From positions 1 to 36,742 of IMG/VR virus record IMGVR_UViG_3300049043_000085: a DNA stretch of 36,742 nt, one strand, 5' to 3'. Of the stretch, positions 24,327-32,274 are shown one piece after another. Under the pieces are notes generated by a model. The model saw nothing but the letters and a program-made list of their open reading frames with translations, did not search any database and had not been told where the DNA came from. The translations under genes were made by a program, and so were the position numbers. The stretch comes from a virus. Numbering within the stretch: position 1 is the first letter of the stretch; each line of letters opens with the position of its first letter.

Positions 24327-26208
24327 TCAGCAGATTGTCGATCGTCTGTTGCGTCAATCCGATCGATCCGTAGAACACGCGGGCGCGCTGGACGGTCCAT
24401 TCACCGGACTTGACCTTGTTGAGCCCGTCATCGATCGCGGCCATTTGACGCTTTAGCTGCTGGCGCGACAAGTTCGCGAACTCGCCAGGTGGTGGTTCGG
24501 TTGCTGGCACCGGCTCGCCATCGGGACCGACCGCTGCGGCAGTCGGTGCGGACTCGATGGGAGTCCCATCGGCCGACACACTGCCGGGCTTGATCGGGTC
24601 GACAATAGAGTCAATAGTGCCTTGGTCCATCGTCGGGAACGCCGAAGCGATCACGGCTTTGGCGGTGTCGGGGTTCATGGTTCCCATGGCGATCGCTTGC
24701 ACGATCTGCACCAGGCTAGCAACCTGAGCACCATTGAGCGCGGATTTCGCGACATCGTCGACCGGAGCGGACGCATCGGCGATCGGTGCCTCGATCGGAT
24801 CAGGTGCGTTGGGGTTGGTCCATCCCTCCTCGTCGAGCTGCTGGGCGTGCGACTCGGGGTCGATGTTCTGCTCGATGAGATACATTTGCCGCGTCTTTAA
24901 TCCGGCATCGATCAGTTTGATGTTGGCGTCGGCGACTTCGCTTGGATTGACGTCGCGATTGGGTGGCCATCGCCATACGTGCGGGATCTCGTCCATCGGC
25001 TCGAGGGCTGGCAAATAACCGGTCAGCATTAGGGCTTCGTCGAGCCACCAGGAAAAGATCCGATCAAGGCAGTCGATTTCCCATTGCGATCGTTCGACCG
25101 AGATCGCTTCGTAATACGTTTGATGATCGAGCCGGCCAGAGCTGTAGTTGTACTTGCTGCTGTCGGCCAGGGCTTTGTTCGAGGGCATGTGGACGCAGCG
25201 TGCGATTTCGTTGAGGATCGCGTTGCGAAATCCTTCATACGTCGTGGTCGGTTGCTCGGGCTTGAATTGCGTCAGATCCCAACCGCGTGGCAGCGAAACC
25301 ATCATGCCGCGATCGATCTGAACGCCATCGAATGGGTCGATGTCGTCGATGCCATCGCTCGAGGAATCGAACGCGCTAGATTGCGTCTTGAGGACGGCAG
25401 AAAAATCGGCGGCGTTCTCGGCGGCCGCGATCACGGCGAGAGTGTAGCGTCGGAGCTGAGCAAACAGCGGCAACGCCGGAGTCATCTCGGGGATGCCTCG
25501 CTGTTGGCCTGGCCGTTCGCTGCGGAACACATGGATCAGATCGTCGGGATCGATCGTCTCGTAGTCCCAAGCCTTCCATGGCCACACGTCGCCAGGGTGA
25601 CCCTTGAGGACGTGGTACTCGATGGGTTGACCCCATTCATCAAAGACGATGCCATCAACCTGGTTGGGGAATCCGTCCATGTAATTCGGCGTCGCCAGCA
25701 TGTCGGCTTCAATGACTCGCACATCCAGTTGGACTGCGTTTTTCGATCGGCGGTTGTTGCCCTTGAGGATGACGGTCTCGCCGTCGACGAGCTTGGCCAG
25801 GCGTGCGGTTCGGAGCTTGTCGGCGAGCTTGACATCCTTGGCCCATTTGCGCCAGCGTTGCTCGATCGCTCGCGATGCAGACGCGTCGGGTAGCATGACC
25901 TGGAGCGATGGCCCGGTGCTGATGGTGTCGTTTGCCAGCGTGAGGGCGATTCCCTTGGCGAACGAATTGGACTCGAGGATCTCGTAGCGGGATCGCTGGC
26001 GCAGGGTTTTGCGCACGCTCGAGGAATTGGCCGCAGCGGCGGAATGATGGTCTGCCCATCGCCAATGCTTGGCGTTGTCCTTGGTCTCGGCCGCGGCGTC
26101 ATACGAGGCGCTGAGCGAATCGCGTCGTGCGCGTTGCATCGCCAAGCGATTGGCGACATGGATCGCCGCGGTGTCGATGGTCTGTCCGTACTGGTCAAGG
26201 ATCGGCAT
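24271..26208 (-). CDS. Portal protein, lambda family
   Basis: 645 residues, intact. N-terminus MPILDQYGQTIDTAAIHVAN; core RYEILESNSFAKGIALTLAN, FRNAILNEIARCVHMPSNKA and NYSSGRLDHQTYYEAISVER, the latter being characteristic of the lambda gpB-like portal family. A disordered Pro/Ala/Glu-rich C-terminus follows. It forms the dodecameric ring through which DNA enters and leaves the head. The gpW-like gene and a small membrane gene precede it. Confidence 0.9.
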   Translation of the reverse strand: MPILDQYGQTIDTAAIHVANRLAMQRARRDSLSASYDAAAETKDNAKHWRWADHHSAAAANSSSVRKTLRQRSRYEILESNSFAKGIALTLANDTISTGPSLQVMLPDASASRAIEQRWRKWAKDVKLADKLRTARLAKLVDGETVILKGNNRRSKNAVQLDVRVIEADMLATPNYMDGFPNQVDGIVFDEWGQPIEYHVLKGHPGDVWPWKAWDYETIDPDDLIHVFRSERPGQQRGIPEMTPALPLFAQLRRYTLAVIAAAENAADFSAVLKTQSSAFDSSSDGIDDIDPFDGVQIDRGMMVSLPRGWDLTQFKPEQPTTTYEGFRNAILNEIARCVHMPSNKALADSSKYNYSSGRLDHQTYYEAISVERSQWEIDCLDRIFSWWLDEALMLTGYLPALEPMDEIPHVWRWPPNRDVNPSEVADANIKLIDAGLKTRQMYLIEQNIDPESHAQQLDEEGWTNPNAPDPIEAPIADASAPVDDVAKSALNGAQVASLVQIVQAIAMGTMNPDTAKAVIASAFPTMDQGTIDSIVDPIKPGSVSADGTPIESAPTAAAVGPDGEPVPATEPPPGEFANLSRQQLKRQMAAIDDGLNKVKSGEWTVQRARVFYGSIGLTQQTIDNLLSEFETATEPDAANVQSDA

Positions 26209-26383
26209 GTGGGCGACTCAGCAAAAAAAACAACAGGGCACCACCAAAGATGACCGCCGCCGTGGATCCGCACAGGATCCCCAGCAGAATCAGACACAAC
26301 GACGCGCCGATACCGATTTGCCGACCGGTCGATTTACCAATCCATTGCAGCACGATACCGACGATCGTCGCAAACCAGCTCAC
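26195..26383 (-). CDS. Small two-helix membrane protein (holin candidate)
   Basis: 62 residues: MSWFATIVGIVLQWIGKSTG, then a long hydrophobic stretch (IGIGASLCLILLGILCGSTA, AVIFGGALLFFLL) that could make two membrane helices. Size and place near the lipoprotein and membrane genes allow a holin role, but no signature proves it. Its last bases overlap the portal start. Confidence 0.5.
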   Translation of the reverse strand: MSWFATIVGIVLQWIGKSTGRQIGIGASLCLILLGILCGSTAAVIFGGALLFFLLSRPHADP

Positions 26384-26583
26384 GATTGGCCTCGGGCAGA
26401 GCCAGGGACTAAACGAGAGAACAACAGACCACGCCGAGGCTTTTCGGCGTTGCGTTGCGAGAGGTTGTCTTGCGCGTCGGTCAATTCCTTGAGCGATCGC
26501 TGATTGACGTTGACGCCGTCGACTGACATGGATTGCGGCTGAGCTGCAGCGTCGGCGATCTGTTGGTCAGTGATTTCAGGCAT
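26380..26583 (-). CDS. Head-tail joining protein, gpW-like
   Basis: 67 residues: MPEITDQQIADAAAQPQSMS, VDGVNVNQRSLKELTDAQDN and RRGLLFSRLVPGSARG. Small proteins of this length, carrying a DG turn and a helix and lying directly upstream of a lambda-type portal, match the gpW family, which joins head and tail. It overlaps the following gene by 4 bases. Confidence 0.6.
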   Translation of the reverse strand: MPEITDQQIADAAAQPQSMSVDGVNVNQRSLKELTDAQDNLSQRNAEKPRRGLLFSRLVPGSARGQS

Positions 26584-26585
26584 GG

Positions 26586-26828
26586 TTACTCCTCGGCGAT
26601 CAGATCGCGCAATCGCGCTAATGCTTCGGCCTTGCGTTTGGCCGCGTCACGTTCGCGCAGAGCCTGCGCGATGATTTCGATTTCCTGCTCGAGCGGACTG
26701 CTCGGGCGCGACACAATGCGATCCATCGCCGACTGAAGCGACGCAGGTGCGTTGGACTTGCTGGGTCGCCACCAGAGGACGACCAAAAACACGGCGCAAA
26801 GCAACATAAGCAAAACGGCCCACATCAT
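26586..26828 (-). CDS. Single-pass membrane protein with coiled coil (spanin-like)
   Basis: 80 residues: an N-terminal membrane helix (MMWAVLLMLLCAVFLVVLWW) and a charged coiled coil (EQEIEIIAQALRERDAAKRK). This matches the plan of inner-membrane spanins, but there is no obvious partner lipoprotein of outer-spanin type directly beside it. Overlaps the upstream gene as ATGA. Confidence 0.5.
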   Translation of the reverse strand: MMWAVLLMLLCAVFLVVLWWRPSKSNAPASLQSAMDRIVSRPSSPLEQEIEIIAQALRERDAAKRKAEALARLRDLIAEE

Positions 26829-27718
26829 GTTTTCCAGACCTTAATCGTGATGACGGTGAAAATGGCAATGAGCACAAACGCGCAACACAACGCGAGAACC
26901 GCCTCGCCAGGATTCCACAACCAGTAGAGGATGGACTCGACCGATGGCGGTCCGTCCGGTCTCAGTGCTGGGAACAGGGGCTTGCGCTCTGGATTGATAA
27001 ACGGGACGCGATCAATGGGTCTGCATGATCCATCGGGGCAATTGTTCGGCCCAGACTCCAACACAATCGACGAATCCTGAGATTGCTCGCGGACCTGTTG
27101 CTGTGTCTTGTACGCGGTCTGCATTGCCGAGTAGAGCGCCGCAGCCGAGCTTGGCATCTGCGTCTTTCCGGCTACATACACATGCCCGCCATCAGGATCT
27201 GAAAACACAATCGCCGGGAAATCGTCAGCTGAGACGATGTTTGCGTACCGGTCTCGGTAGAGCGGGTTGTCCTTGGTGTAGACTTGGAAATTGCAATTGG
27301 CCTTGAGTTGCTGCAGACTGGCGTCTCGGTTCCACCATTCCAAAACCTGTGATGATTTTGAATCGACACCAGCAAACAAACCGATGCTGTAGCGGCGGGC
27401 GGTAGGTGTCGGCGTGACTTTGCTTGGTGTGTTGGATGGACCCGGTGCAGGTGGCGCGGCGTTGCTAACCTGGATTTCTTGTTTCTTGATTTCGCGAGCT
27501 GCCTGCTCATTGACCGGCATCTGATTGAGCGGCGCATTTTTCAGCGTGTCGTAGTTGATTCCTCCCACAGGCACATCAGCCTGTCGCTCATCGATTCCCA
27601 AGACACGCTCGACGCGCGGCGCCAATCTTTCACCGACGACCACAAACAGAGCGCAATAGAGCAACAGCCACAAGGCCGAAAGACAGCACGATTTTAACCT
27701 TGTGTTCCTGCGAGTCAC
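26825..27718 (-). CDS. Two-helix membrane protein with thioredoxin-like middle
   Basis: 297 residues. A membrane helix near 10-28 (SALWLLLYCALFVVVG), a Pro-rich linker, a middle domain (SIGLFAGVDSKSSQVLEWWN, then DDFPAIVFSDPDG) with a thioredoxin-like beta-alpha-beta feel but no CxxC, and a C-terminal membrane helix (AVLALCCAFVLIAIFTVITI). The role is unknown; it probably spans the envelope as part of the membrane or lysis cluster. Confidence 0.55.
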   Translation of the reverse strand: MTRRNTRLKSCCLSALWLLLYCALFVVVGERLAPRVERVLGIDERQADVPVGGINYDTLKNAPLNQMPVNEQAAREIKKQEIQVSNAAPPAPGPSNTPSKVTPTPTARRYSIGLFAGVDSKSSQVLEWWNRDASLQQLKANCNFQVYTKDNPLYRDRYANIVSADDFPAIVFSDPDGGHVYVAGKTQMPSSAAALYSAMQTAYKTQQQVREQSQDSSIVLESGPNNCPDGSCRPIDRVPFINPERKPLFPALRPDGPPSVESILYWLWNPGEAVLALCCAFVLIAIFTVITIKVWKT

Positions 27719-27724
27719 AATTAG

Positions 27725-28340
27725 CTACCATGGCCAGGATTCCTCGATCGGTTCATACGATTTCCAAATAGGTGGGGACGGGGGATCGAATAGAGGCATG
27801 AGGGCGAAACCGCCAAAACCAGCCCAGCGTTTGTGGAATTCGGACCGTTCGACGAACTCGTATTGGTTGGTCCGATTGTTGTCGAGGATCGTCGCGTACA
27901 CCGTTCCGTTCTGATCTTTAACCCACCCGCAAAACGTGCAGCAGTGGTTGGGCTTCCACCAAAGCAACGCACCACGTCGCGAGCTGCTGCGCGTCATCGA
28001 GCAGTTGCAGATTGGCTTTCTCTGTGAACGCGTATTTGATGCCCGCCGCATCGAGTCGCTGCCGCAGCCGGTCGCTGTACTCGCCCCCGCTGTACTGAGA
28101 TCGCCATTGCTTGGCGATGTCAAACTGGTTTTGCCAGTGGAGGCAACTCGAAAGCGACGCGTGGACGCATGACCCTTCACGCTGCGGACTCAGCCAGTTG
28201 GTTTGGCGGATCGCATAGGGCGGGTTGATTGCTGGCACCTCAGCCGCAGGCGCAGGAAGTGCCCGGTATTGCCGAGGCGCGGAGCACCCGCCCAGGGCAA
28301 CGACGAGAAAAACGGCAGCGAATCGGCTGATGGTGGTCAT
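27725..28340 (-). CDS. Lipoprotein cysteine peptidase-like protein, one extra base
   Basis: Signal peptide with lipobox (MTTISRFAAVFLVVALGGCS, Cys 19). Then NWLSPQREGSCVHASLSSCL with a candidate catalytic Cys. One extra base near 27976 leads to GALLWWKPNHCCTFCGWVKD (candidate His) and VYATILDNNRTNQYEFVERS (candidate Asp/Asn). The Cys-His-Asn order fits papain/C39-like folds. Repaired length is 204 residues. It could act on host wall or proteins, or in superinfection exclusion. Confidence 0.55.
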
Positions 28341-28349
28341 GGGACCACG

Positions 28350-28526
28350 TTACCACAGCCGCAAAAAACCTAGACCTGCAGAGGTTACAATCGCGAGCCT
28401 CGTAAGTTGCCACCCGCGCAAGAAAGAAAGTGTGTGTTGGTTTGCGATTGCCTTCCCATCGGGGTCAGGAACGAAAATGTCGCCGGAAGGACCCAAGCGA
28501 GTCAGGTCAATCGTCCTTTTCCGCAT
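28350..28526 (-). CDS. Short hypothetical protein
   Basis: 58 residues from ATG 28526, overlapping the end of the upstream gene: MRKRTIDLTRLGPSGDIFVP, then DPDGKAIANQHTLSF, and a hydrophobic C-terminus (LAIVTSAGLGFLRLW). It ends 9 bases before the lipoprotein start. Plausible but unsupported by any family. Confidence 0.35.
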   Translation of the reverse strand: MRKRTIDLTRLGPSGDIFVPDPDGKAIANQHTLSFLRGWQLTRLAIVTSAGLGFLRLW

Positions 28527-28705
28527 TGCTGGCATCGAAATGGGCGGAACGGCAGCACAAGCGTGCTGTAAAACAACCAAAACGGCAGGAATAACCCGCC
28601 CGTCAAAATGGTAATGATGCACCCCATACTGGTTGACATCTGCTCCTTTGCGTGGAGTGTCTGCGCCTTGCAGATCTTGCAGTAGCGTGATACTTGACTT
28701 GGCAT
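28502..28705 (-). CDS. Zinc-ribbon membrane protein
   Basis: 67 residues from ATG 28705 with AAGGG upstream. YCKICKAQTLHAKEQ and FRCQQCGKGRLT give two CxxC pairs around a hydrophobic middle (GCIITILTGGLFLPFWLFYS) of one or two membrane helices. The double CxxC is a zinc-ribbon; the role is unknown. It is the first gene of the minus-strand operon and follows the attP-side integrase. Confidence 0.6.
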   Translation of the reverse strand: MPSQVSRYCKICKAQTLHAKEQMSTSMGCIITILTGGLFLPFWLFYSTLVLPFRPFRCQQCGKGRLT

Positions 28706-28759
28706 TTTATTTTCCCTTCTTTTGGACTTGATGCTAATATCCGACAAATTGAAAAGCAA

Positions 28760-29623
28760 CTACGCAGCCGGCGGTTCTGGTGGGCGTCTTCCTGACCTGA
28801 TCGACCTCGAGTCGATGTAGTGGCGCCGCACCGTCCGAACGCCTCCTGCGTGACCCAGTGATTCTGCTGCAGCATACTCGCCTTCCTGTTCGTAGATTTG
28901 TGTTGCGTGCGTCTTACGCAGCGTGGCGAACCCCTGGCCATAGTTTCGACGGAAGCCCATCGACTCGGCCATCTTGAACAGTTGCTTGGCAGCGTAGACC
29001 ATGCAAGACTTTCCGACCGGAAACACTCGATCTGTCGTTCGAATTTTTTTCATCAGTGCAATGGCGGTTGGCGACAGCATCGCCGTATGAGGCCGTCCCG
29101 TTTTGTGCTGCACTAGCGACACCGACTTGGACTCTAGGTCCACATCTGACCATCGCATCCTGCGTATATCGGATGGTCTAAGGCCGGTGTCGTACATGAC
29201 ACGCACCAGAGCCTGGACAAAGTCGCTACGCAAAACGCCGTAATGCATCTGACCCTTGAGTCGTCCGGCAGCTGCAAGCAGCATTTGCACCTGGGAGAGC
29301 GTCCAGGCTCGAACAGGTTTCTGGTCTATTTTCGAGTGTCTAATTCGCCGAGCGTCGTAGGGCGGCACCAATTCCAGTTCGACGGCCAGGTTCCAGACGC
29401 GAGTAAATCCGCGTCGATAGCTTGCGATGGTTGCGCCGGTTTTTCCAATTGTGTGGAGATGCACAAGAAATCGGTTGACACTGCCGAGAGTCAGATCCTC
29501 TGTCGTCGCGTCATGTCCGACGAACTCGGAGAATTTCCGGATGCAGCGATTGTATTGGTCGATTGTGCATTGCTCTAGGTCGCACTCCGTTGCAACCCGC
29601 AGAACCAAATCTGCAAGTCGCAT
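28760..29623 (-). CDS. int: Tyrosine integrase next to attP candidate
   Basis: 287 residues, intact. Motifs: R149 (DTGLRPSDIRRMRW), K174 (HKTGRP), R236 (TLRKTHATQIY; the His of HxxR is Ala233), H258 (SLGHAGG) and Y269 (RRHYID). An N-terminal SAM-like core-binding domain (TIDQYNRCIRKFSEFVG) is present. It mediates phage integration/excision. The tRNA-like segment begins about 70 bases beyond its start, and an excisionase-like gene diverges on the other side. Confidence 0.85.
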   Translation of the reverse strand: MRLADLVLRVATECDLEQCTIDQYNRCIRKFSEFVGHDATTEDLTLGSVNRFLVHLHTIGKTGATIASYRRGFTRVWNLAVELELVPPYDARRIRHSKIDQKPVRAWTLSQVQMLLAAAGRLKGQMHYGVLRSDFVQALVRVMYDTGLRPSDIRRMRWSDVDLESKSVSLVQHKTGRPHTAMLSPTAIALMKKIRTTDRVFPVGKSCMVYAAKQLFKMAESMGFRRNYGQGFATLRKTHATQIYEQEGEYAAAESLGHAGGVRTVRRHYIDSRSIRSGRRPPEPPAA

Positions 29624-29652
29624 GGCGTTATCCCTTATTTTTACAGGATGAG

Positions 29653-29740
29653 GCTACGCTAGCTCATTATTTCCAAAACGCAAGAAATGAGCACCGGACT
29701 GTCGATCCGGAGGTTGCGGGTTCGAGACCCGTCGACCTCG
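29653..29740 (+). other. tRNA-Asp-like remnant, candidate attP core
   Basis: The 3' half is tRNA-like: anticodon arm CCGGA-CTGTCGA-TCCGG (29694-29710, anticodon GTC, Asp), variable loop, T-arm GCGGG-TTCGAGA-CCCGT, then CGACCTCG. A D-arm-like TAGCTC...GAGCA precedes, but its loop is about 23 bases and the 5' acceptor strand does not pair, so it is not a functional tRNA. A tRNA 3' half beside an integrase is the classic identity block of an attachment site. No second copy is seen in the window. Confidence 0.6.
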
Positions 29741-29848
29741 CTGACGCGGGAAATCTAAGGAATCGGTGGAGCTTTGCCATCGTGTTTCAGCCTCAGGTTT
29801 CCCGCTTTTTACTGTACTCAGTTGCAAAATGATTTTCAAAGGTGTAGC

Positions 29849-30043
29849 ATGGAAAAGATGGTAACTGCAACAGAAGCGGCTAAAAAAATTGGATGCTCCA
29901 TTGCTACGGTGACTCGTTGGGCGAAAGCTTTTGGCTTTGAAAAAAGATACGGAAATTGCTTGCTGCTCAACGAAAAGCAAGTCAAAGCCATCGAGTCCCA
30001 ATGGAGAAGAAAATCGGGCAATCCGAATTTTGGAAAAAAATAG
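29849..30043 (+). CDS. Excisionase/MerR-like small HTH protein
   Basis: 64 residues from ATG 29849 with AAAGGTG upstream. VTATEAAKKIGCSIATVTRW and AKAFGFEKRYGNCLLLNEKQ match the winged helix-turn-helix of MerR/excisionase type. Divergent from the integrase across the attP candidate, which suits an excisionase or early regulator. Confidence 0.6.
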   Translation: MEKMVTATEAAKKIGCSIATVTRWAKAFGFEKRYGNCLLLNEKQVKAIESQWRRKSGNPNFGKK

Positions 30044-30180
30044 CTCGTCTCCTATTGCAAAACATTTTTCAGTCCGATAACTTCTACACGGTCGCAATCA
30101 ACAAGGTCTGAAACCCGAGTTGGTCGCGTGTAACAAAGCATCTTCTTCTGCTTGCTAGCGGATAGGTGTACCGAAACGGA

Positions 30181-30206
30181 GTGCAACGCTGTTGCACGGA
30201 TGCAAC
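30181..30206. promoter_or_regulatory. Candidate repressor operator
   Basis: GTGCAAC-GCT-GTTGCAC (30181-30197) is a perfect dyad, with a third half-site ATGCAAC at 30200-30206. It lies just upstream of the GTG gene. Apart from it, 30044-30229 shows no gene. Confidence 0.5.
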
Positions 30207-30229
30207 TTTTTCTACAAGGAGGCCGAATC

Positions 30230-30580
30230 GTGACAATCGACCAAGAGTTCTTGACTCTGTCCGCTGCGTTCTACGACGAGACAGACCGCAACGGCAAGCA
30301 TGAAGTCGAACTGCAGGCTGGACCAGTCTTCGTCACGTTTCAACGCGTTCGGCCCCATTTGGCTGGCAGATGGCATGACCTGGCGTTTCACTTTGGCGAG
30401 TTGGCACCGTTCCATCTCGTTCTGATTGCTCAAGGGGTGCGCAAAAGCTTGGGCGACGATCGCGTGGAATTGCGACTCGAGCGAGGTTGGGACATGCGTA
30501 ACCCGCAAATTGCTTCCACGGTCAGCAGTTACACATCGTATTCTCGTAACGTGTTTTTAGGCGTGGATCTGTTGGCGTAG
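30230..30580 (+). CDS. Hypothetical early protein after the operator
   Basis: 116 residues from GTG 30230, preceded by a perfect AAGGAGG seven bases away, which decides the start over an upstream in-frame codon at 30152. Contains FLTLSAAFYDETDRNGKHEV and HLAGRWHDLAFHFGELAPFH. No family recognised. Confidence 0.65.
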   Translation: MTIDQEFLTLSAAFYDETDRNGKHEVELQAGPVFVTFQRVRPHLAGRWHDLAFHFGELAPFHLVLIAQGVRKSLGDDRVELRLERGWDMRNPQIASTVSSYTSYSRNVFLGVDLLA

Positions 30581-30601
30581 AGATCAGGGAGGGATTCACG
30601 G

Positions 30602-31090
30602 ATGGGCAAGACGGTTTGGCTGGAATGCGACGTATGCCGGCGACACACGGCCAGCATGACTAAGGGCATGTGCCCCAAGTGCTATCGAAAGGTGTGGCTG
30701 AAATCCCCCGCTGGCAACCGACTGCGTCAGCGAGTTGCCGACGCCCGCAAATCGCCAGCCACGAAGCAAACACGCGTGCGCAACACCGACGGCGACGACG
30801 GGGCGACCGCTACGGCATGGTATGGGTCGGTCGCCAAAATTCCCGAGCACGCACAGCGGGCGATTTTCGCGATGTGGTCCGCAGGTCGCGACGTCAAGGA
30901 GATAGGCGACGCGGTTGGCGTCCACGCAAACCTGTGTTGGTCGCTCATCGAGCGAGGCTGTATCAGCCCGCGATATGTCGACCCGTACCGCTGCCAAACA
31001 TGCCGCAACAAGGTGGTCACGATCCCTTGTTTCATTTGCGAGTCAAAACGCATTCACAGGCACAGCCGCAAGCTGTCGCTGGAGAACTGA
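30602..31090 (+). CDS. Double zinc-ribbon HTH protein
   Basis: 162 residues. N-terminal CDVCRRHTASMTKGMCPKCY and C-terminal CQTCRNKVVTIPCFIC each carry two CxxC pairs. Between them is an HTH-like helix pair (IFAMWSAGRDVKEIGDAVGV). Probably a DNA-binding regulator; target unknown. Good ribosome binding site GGGAGGGA. It is followed by the ParB-like gene. Confidence 0.65.
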   Translation: MGKTVWLECDVCRRHTASMTKGMCPKCYRKVWLKSPAGNRLRQRVADARKSPATKQTRVRNTDGDDGATATAWYGSVAKIPEHAQRAIFAMWSAGRDVKEIGDAVGVHANLCWSLIERGCISPRYVDPYRCQTCRNKVVTIPCFICESKRIHRHSRKLSLEN

Positions 31091-31167
31091 CCTGGCCGGT
31101 CGTGTGGTTGCGTTGCACACGAACGACCATACCCAAACGCAACGCAAGTTTTCAAGGAGATTGTGTG

Positions 31168-32069
31168 ATGAGCATATTAACAACCCCAACAACGATCGAT
31201 CATGCAACCGAGGACTTTATTCGGTTGTGTAATGAAGTCTATGTTGATTTTGAGTTTGTGTCACCCGAGTTAGCGGTAGAGATGCTCAAGGGAAATACAA
31301 ATAACTACCGCAGCATGTCCGAGTCGACGACCGTTAGGTACGCAAAAGATTTGGAGTTTGGCTTGTGGACGTACACAACGGCGACGATTGCATTTACAAG
31401 AAACGGCGTGCTGGTTGATGGCCAGCACCGATTGCATGCCATTGTGCGCTCCGGCGTAGGGGCGTGGATGTTTGTGATGCGTAATTTGCCGGAAGAGTTT
31501 GTGTACGACCCTAATCAAGACAAGGGCAAAATGCGAGCTGCATCCGTGTACATGACGAAATGCGGATACAAAAACTCTATCAACGTGGCCGCGAGCATCC
31601 GGTGCGTGTATCGGCTTGCAACAGGCAAAAACACCAATCGCACTGGCGCATCATCGCTGACAGATTCTCAAGTGCTCAAATGTGCCGAGTTTATGCCAAG
31701 ACTTTTTTTGACGCAGTGGATAGCGTGTGCGCTTCCGGCACAGCGAAAAAAACCTACACGCCAGCGACAACGTCGGCATTCCTCTACCTCGCTTTGAGGC
31801 ATGACGAAGAAGGAGCGAAGAGGTTTTTTGATGTTTACTCACGGAAGTCTGAGGCATCTTCCAACCATCCTGCGAATGTGCTGAGGGAACAAGTCGGTGG
31901 CAACAGGAAGTTGATTGACAACGATCGTTTTCTGGCGCTTGCGTTCAACGCTTTTTCGTGCTCGCTGAAAAATGAAACAAGGAAATTGATTCGAGCAAAC
32001 GGACCCGTCGAAATTCCAGCCGGTGCAAAAAAGGCACTGGTGGAGTTCATGGAAATTTTGAACGGCTGA
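31168..32069 (+). CDS. ParB-like DGQHRL protein, one base missing
   Basis: Starts at ATG 31168 after AAGGAGA. LVDGQHRLHAIVRSGVG (DGQHRL, residues 84-89) is the ParB/sulfiredoxin-like motif found in many phage early proteins. One base is missing near 31692, in a run of T, and the frame then reads YAKTFFDAVDSV to the end at 32069. Repaired length is 300 residues. Likely a nuclease- or NTPase-type DNA-processing protein; no HTH is seen. Confidence 0.7.
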
Positions 32070-32106
32070 GGCAGCACACGGTGGTCAAATCGGATGGGAG
32101 TCGGGA

Positions 32107-32259
32107 ATGAAAGAATTTTCAAAGGCTATCCACCTTGGCATTGATGCCGAACGGATGGTGAGCCGTGAGTGCCGCGTTTACGGTTTTTCGCAAACCACGG
32201 AATGGCACCGGCTCTCTTTTTATCACACAGAAGAGAGCCGGTTTTTGAATACACGATAG
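32107..32259 (+). CDS. Possible 50-codon ORF across a terminator
   Basis: ATG 32107 follows GGGAGTCGGGA and reads MKEFSKAIHLGIDAERMVSR to TAG 32257-32259, but its last third is the terminator hairpin. It may be a decayed or chance ORF. Confidence 0.2.
   Translation: MKEFSKAIHLGIDAERMVSRECRVYGFSQTTEWHRLSFYHTEESRFLNTR
32208..32246 (+). terminator. Rho-independent terminator
   Basis: CCGGCTCTCTT (32208-32218) pairs perfectly with AAGAGAGCCGG (32231-32241), followed by TTTTT. It ends the transcript of the ParB-like gene and lies 29 bases before the HNH-helicase start. Confidence 0.85.
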
Positions 32260-32274
32260 AAGGCACAGGAAAGC

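Noticed and set aside
29653-29740. Functional tRNA-Asp gene
   Set aside because: The 5' acceptor strand does not pair with CGACCTC and the D-loop is about twice normal length, so only a remnant or attachment core is supported.
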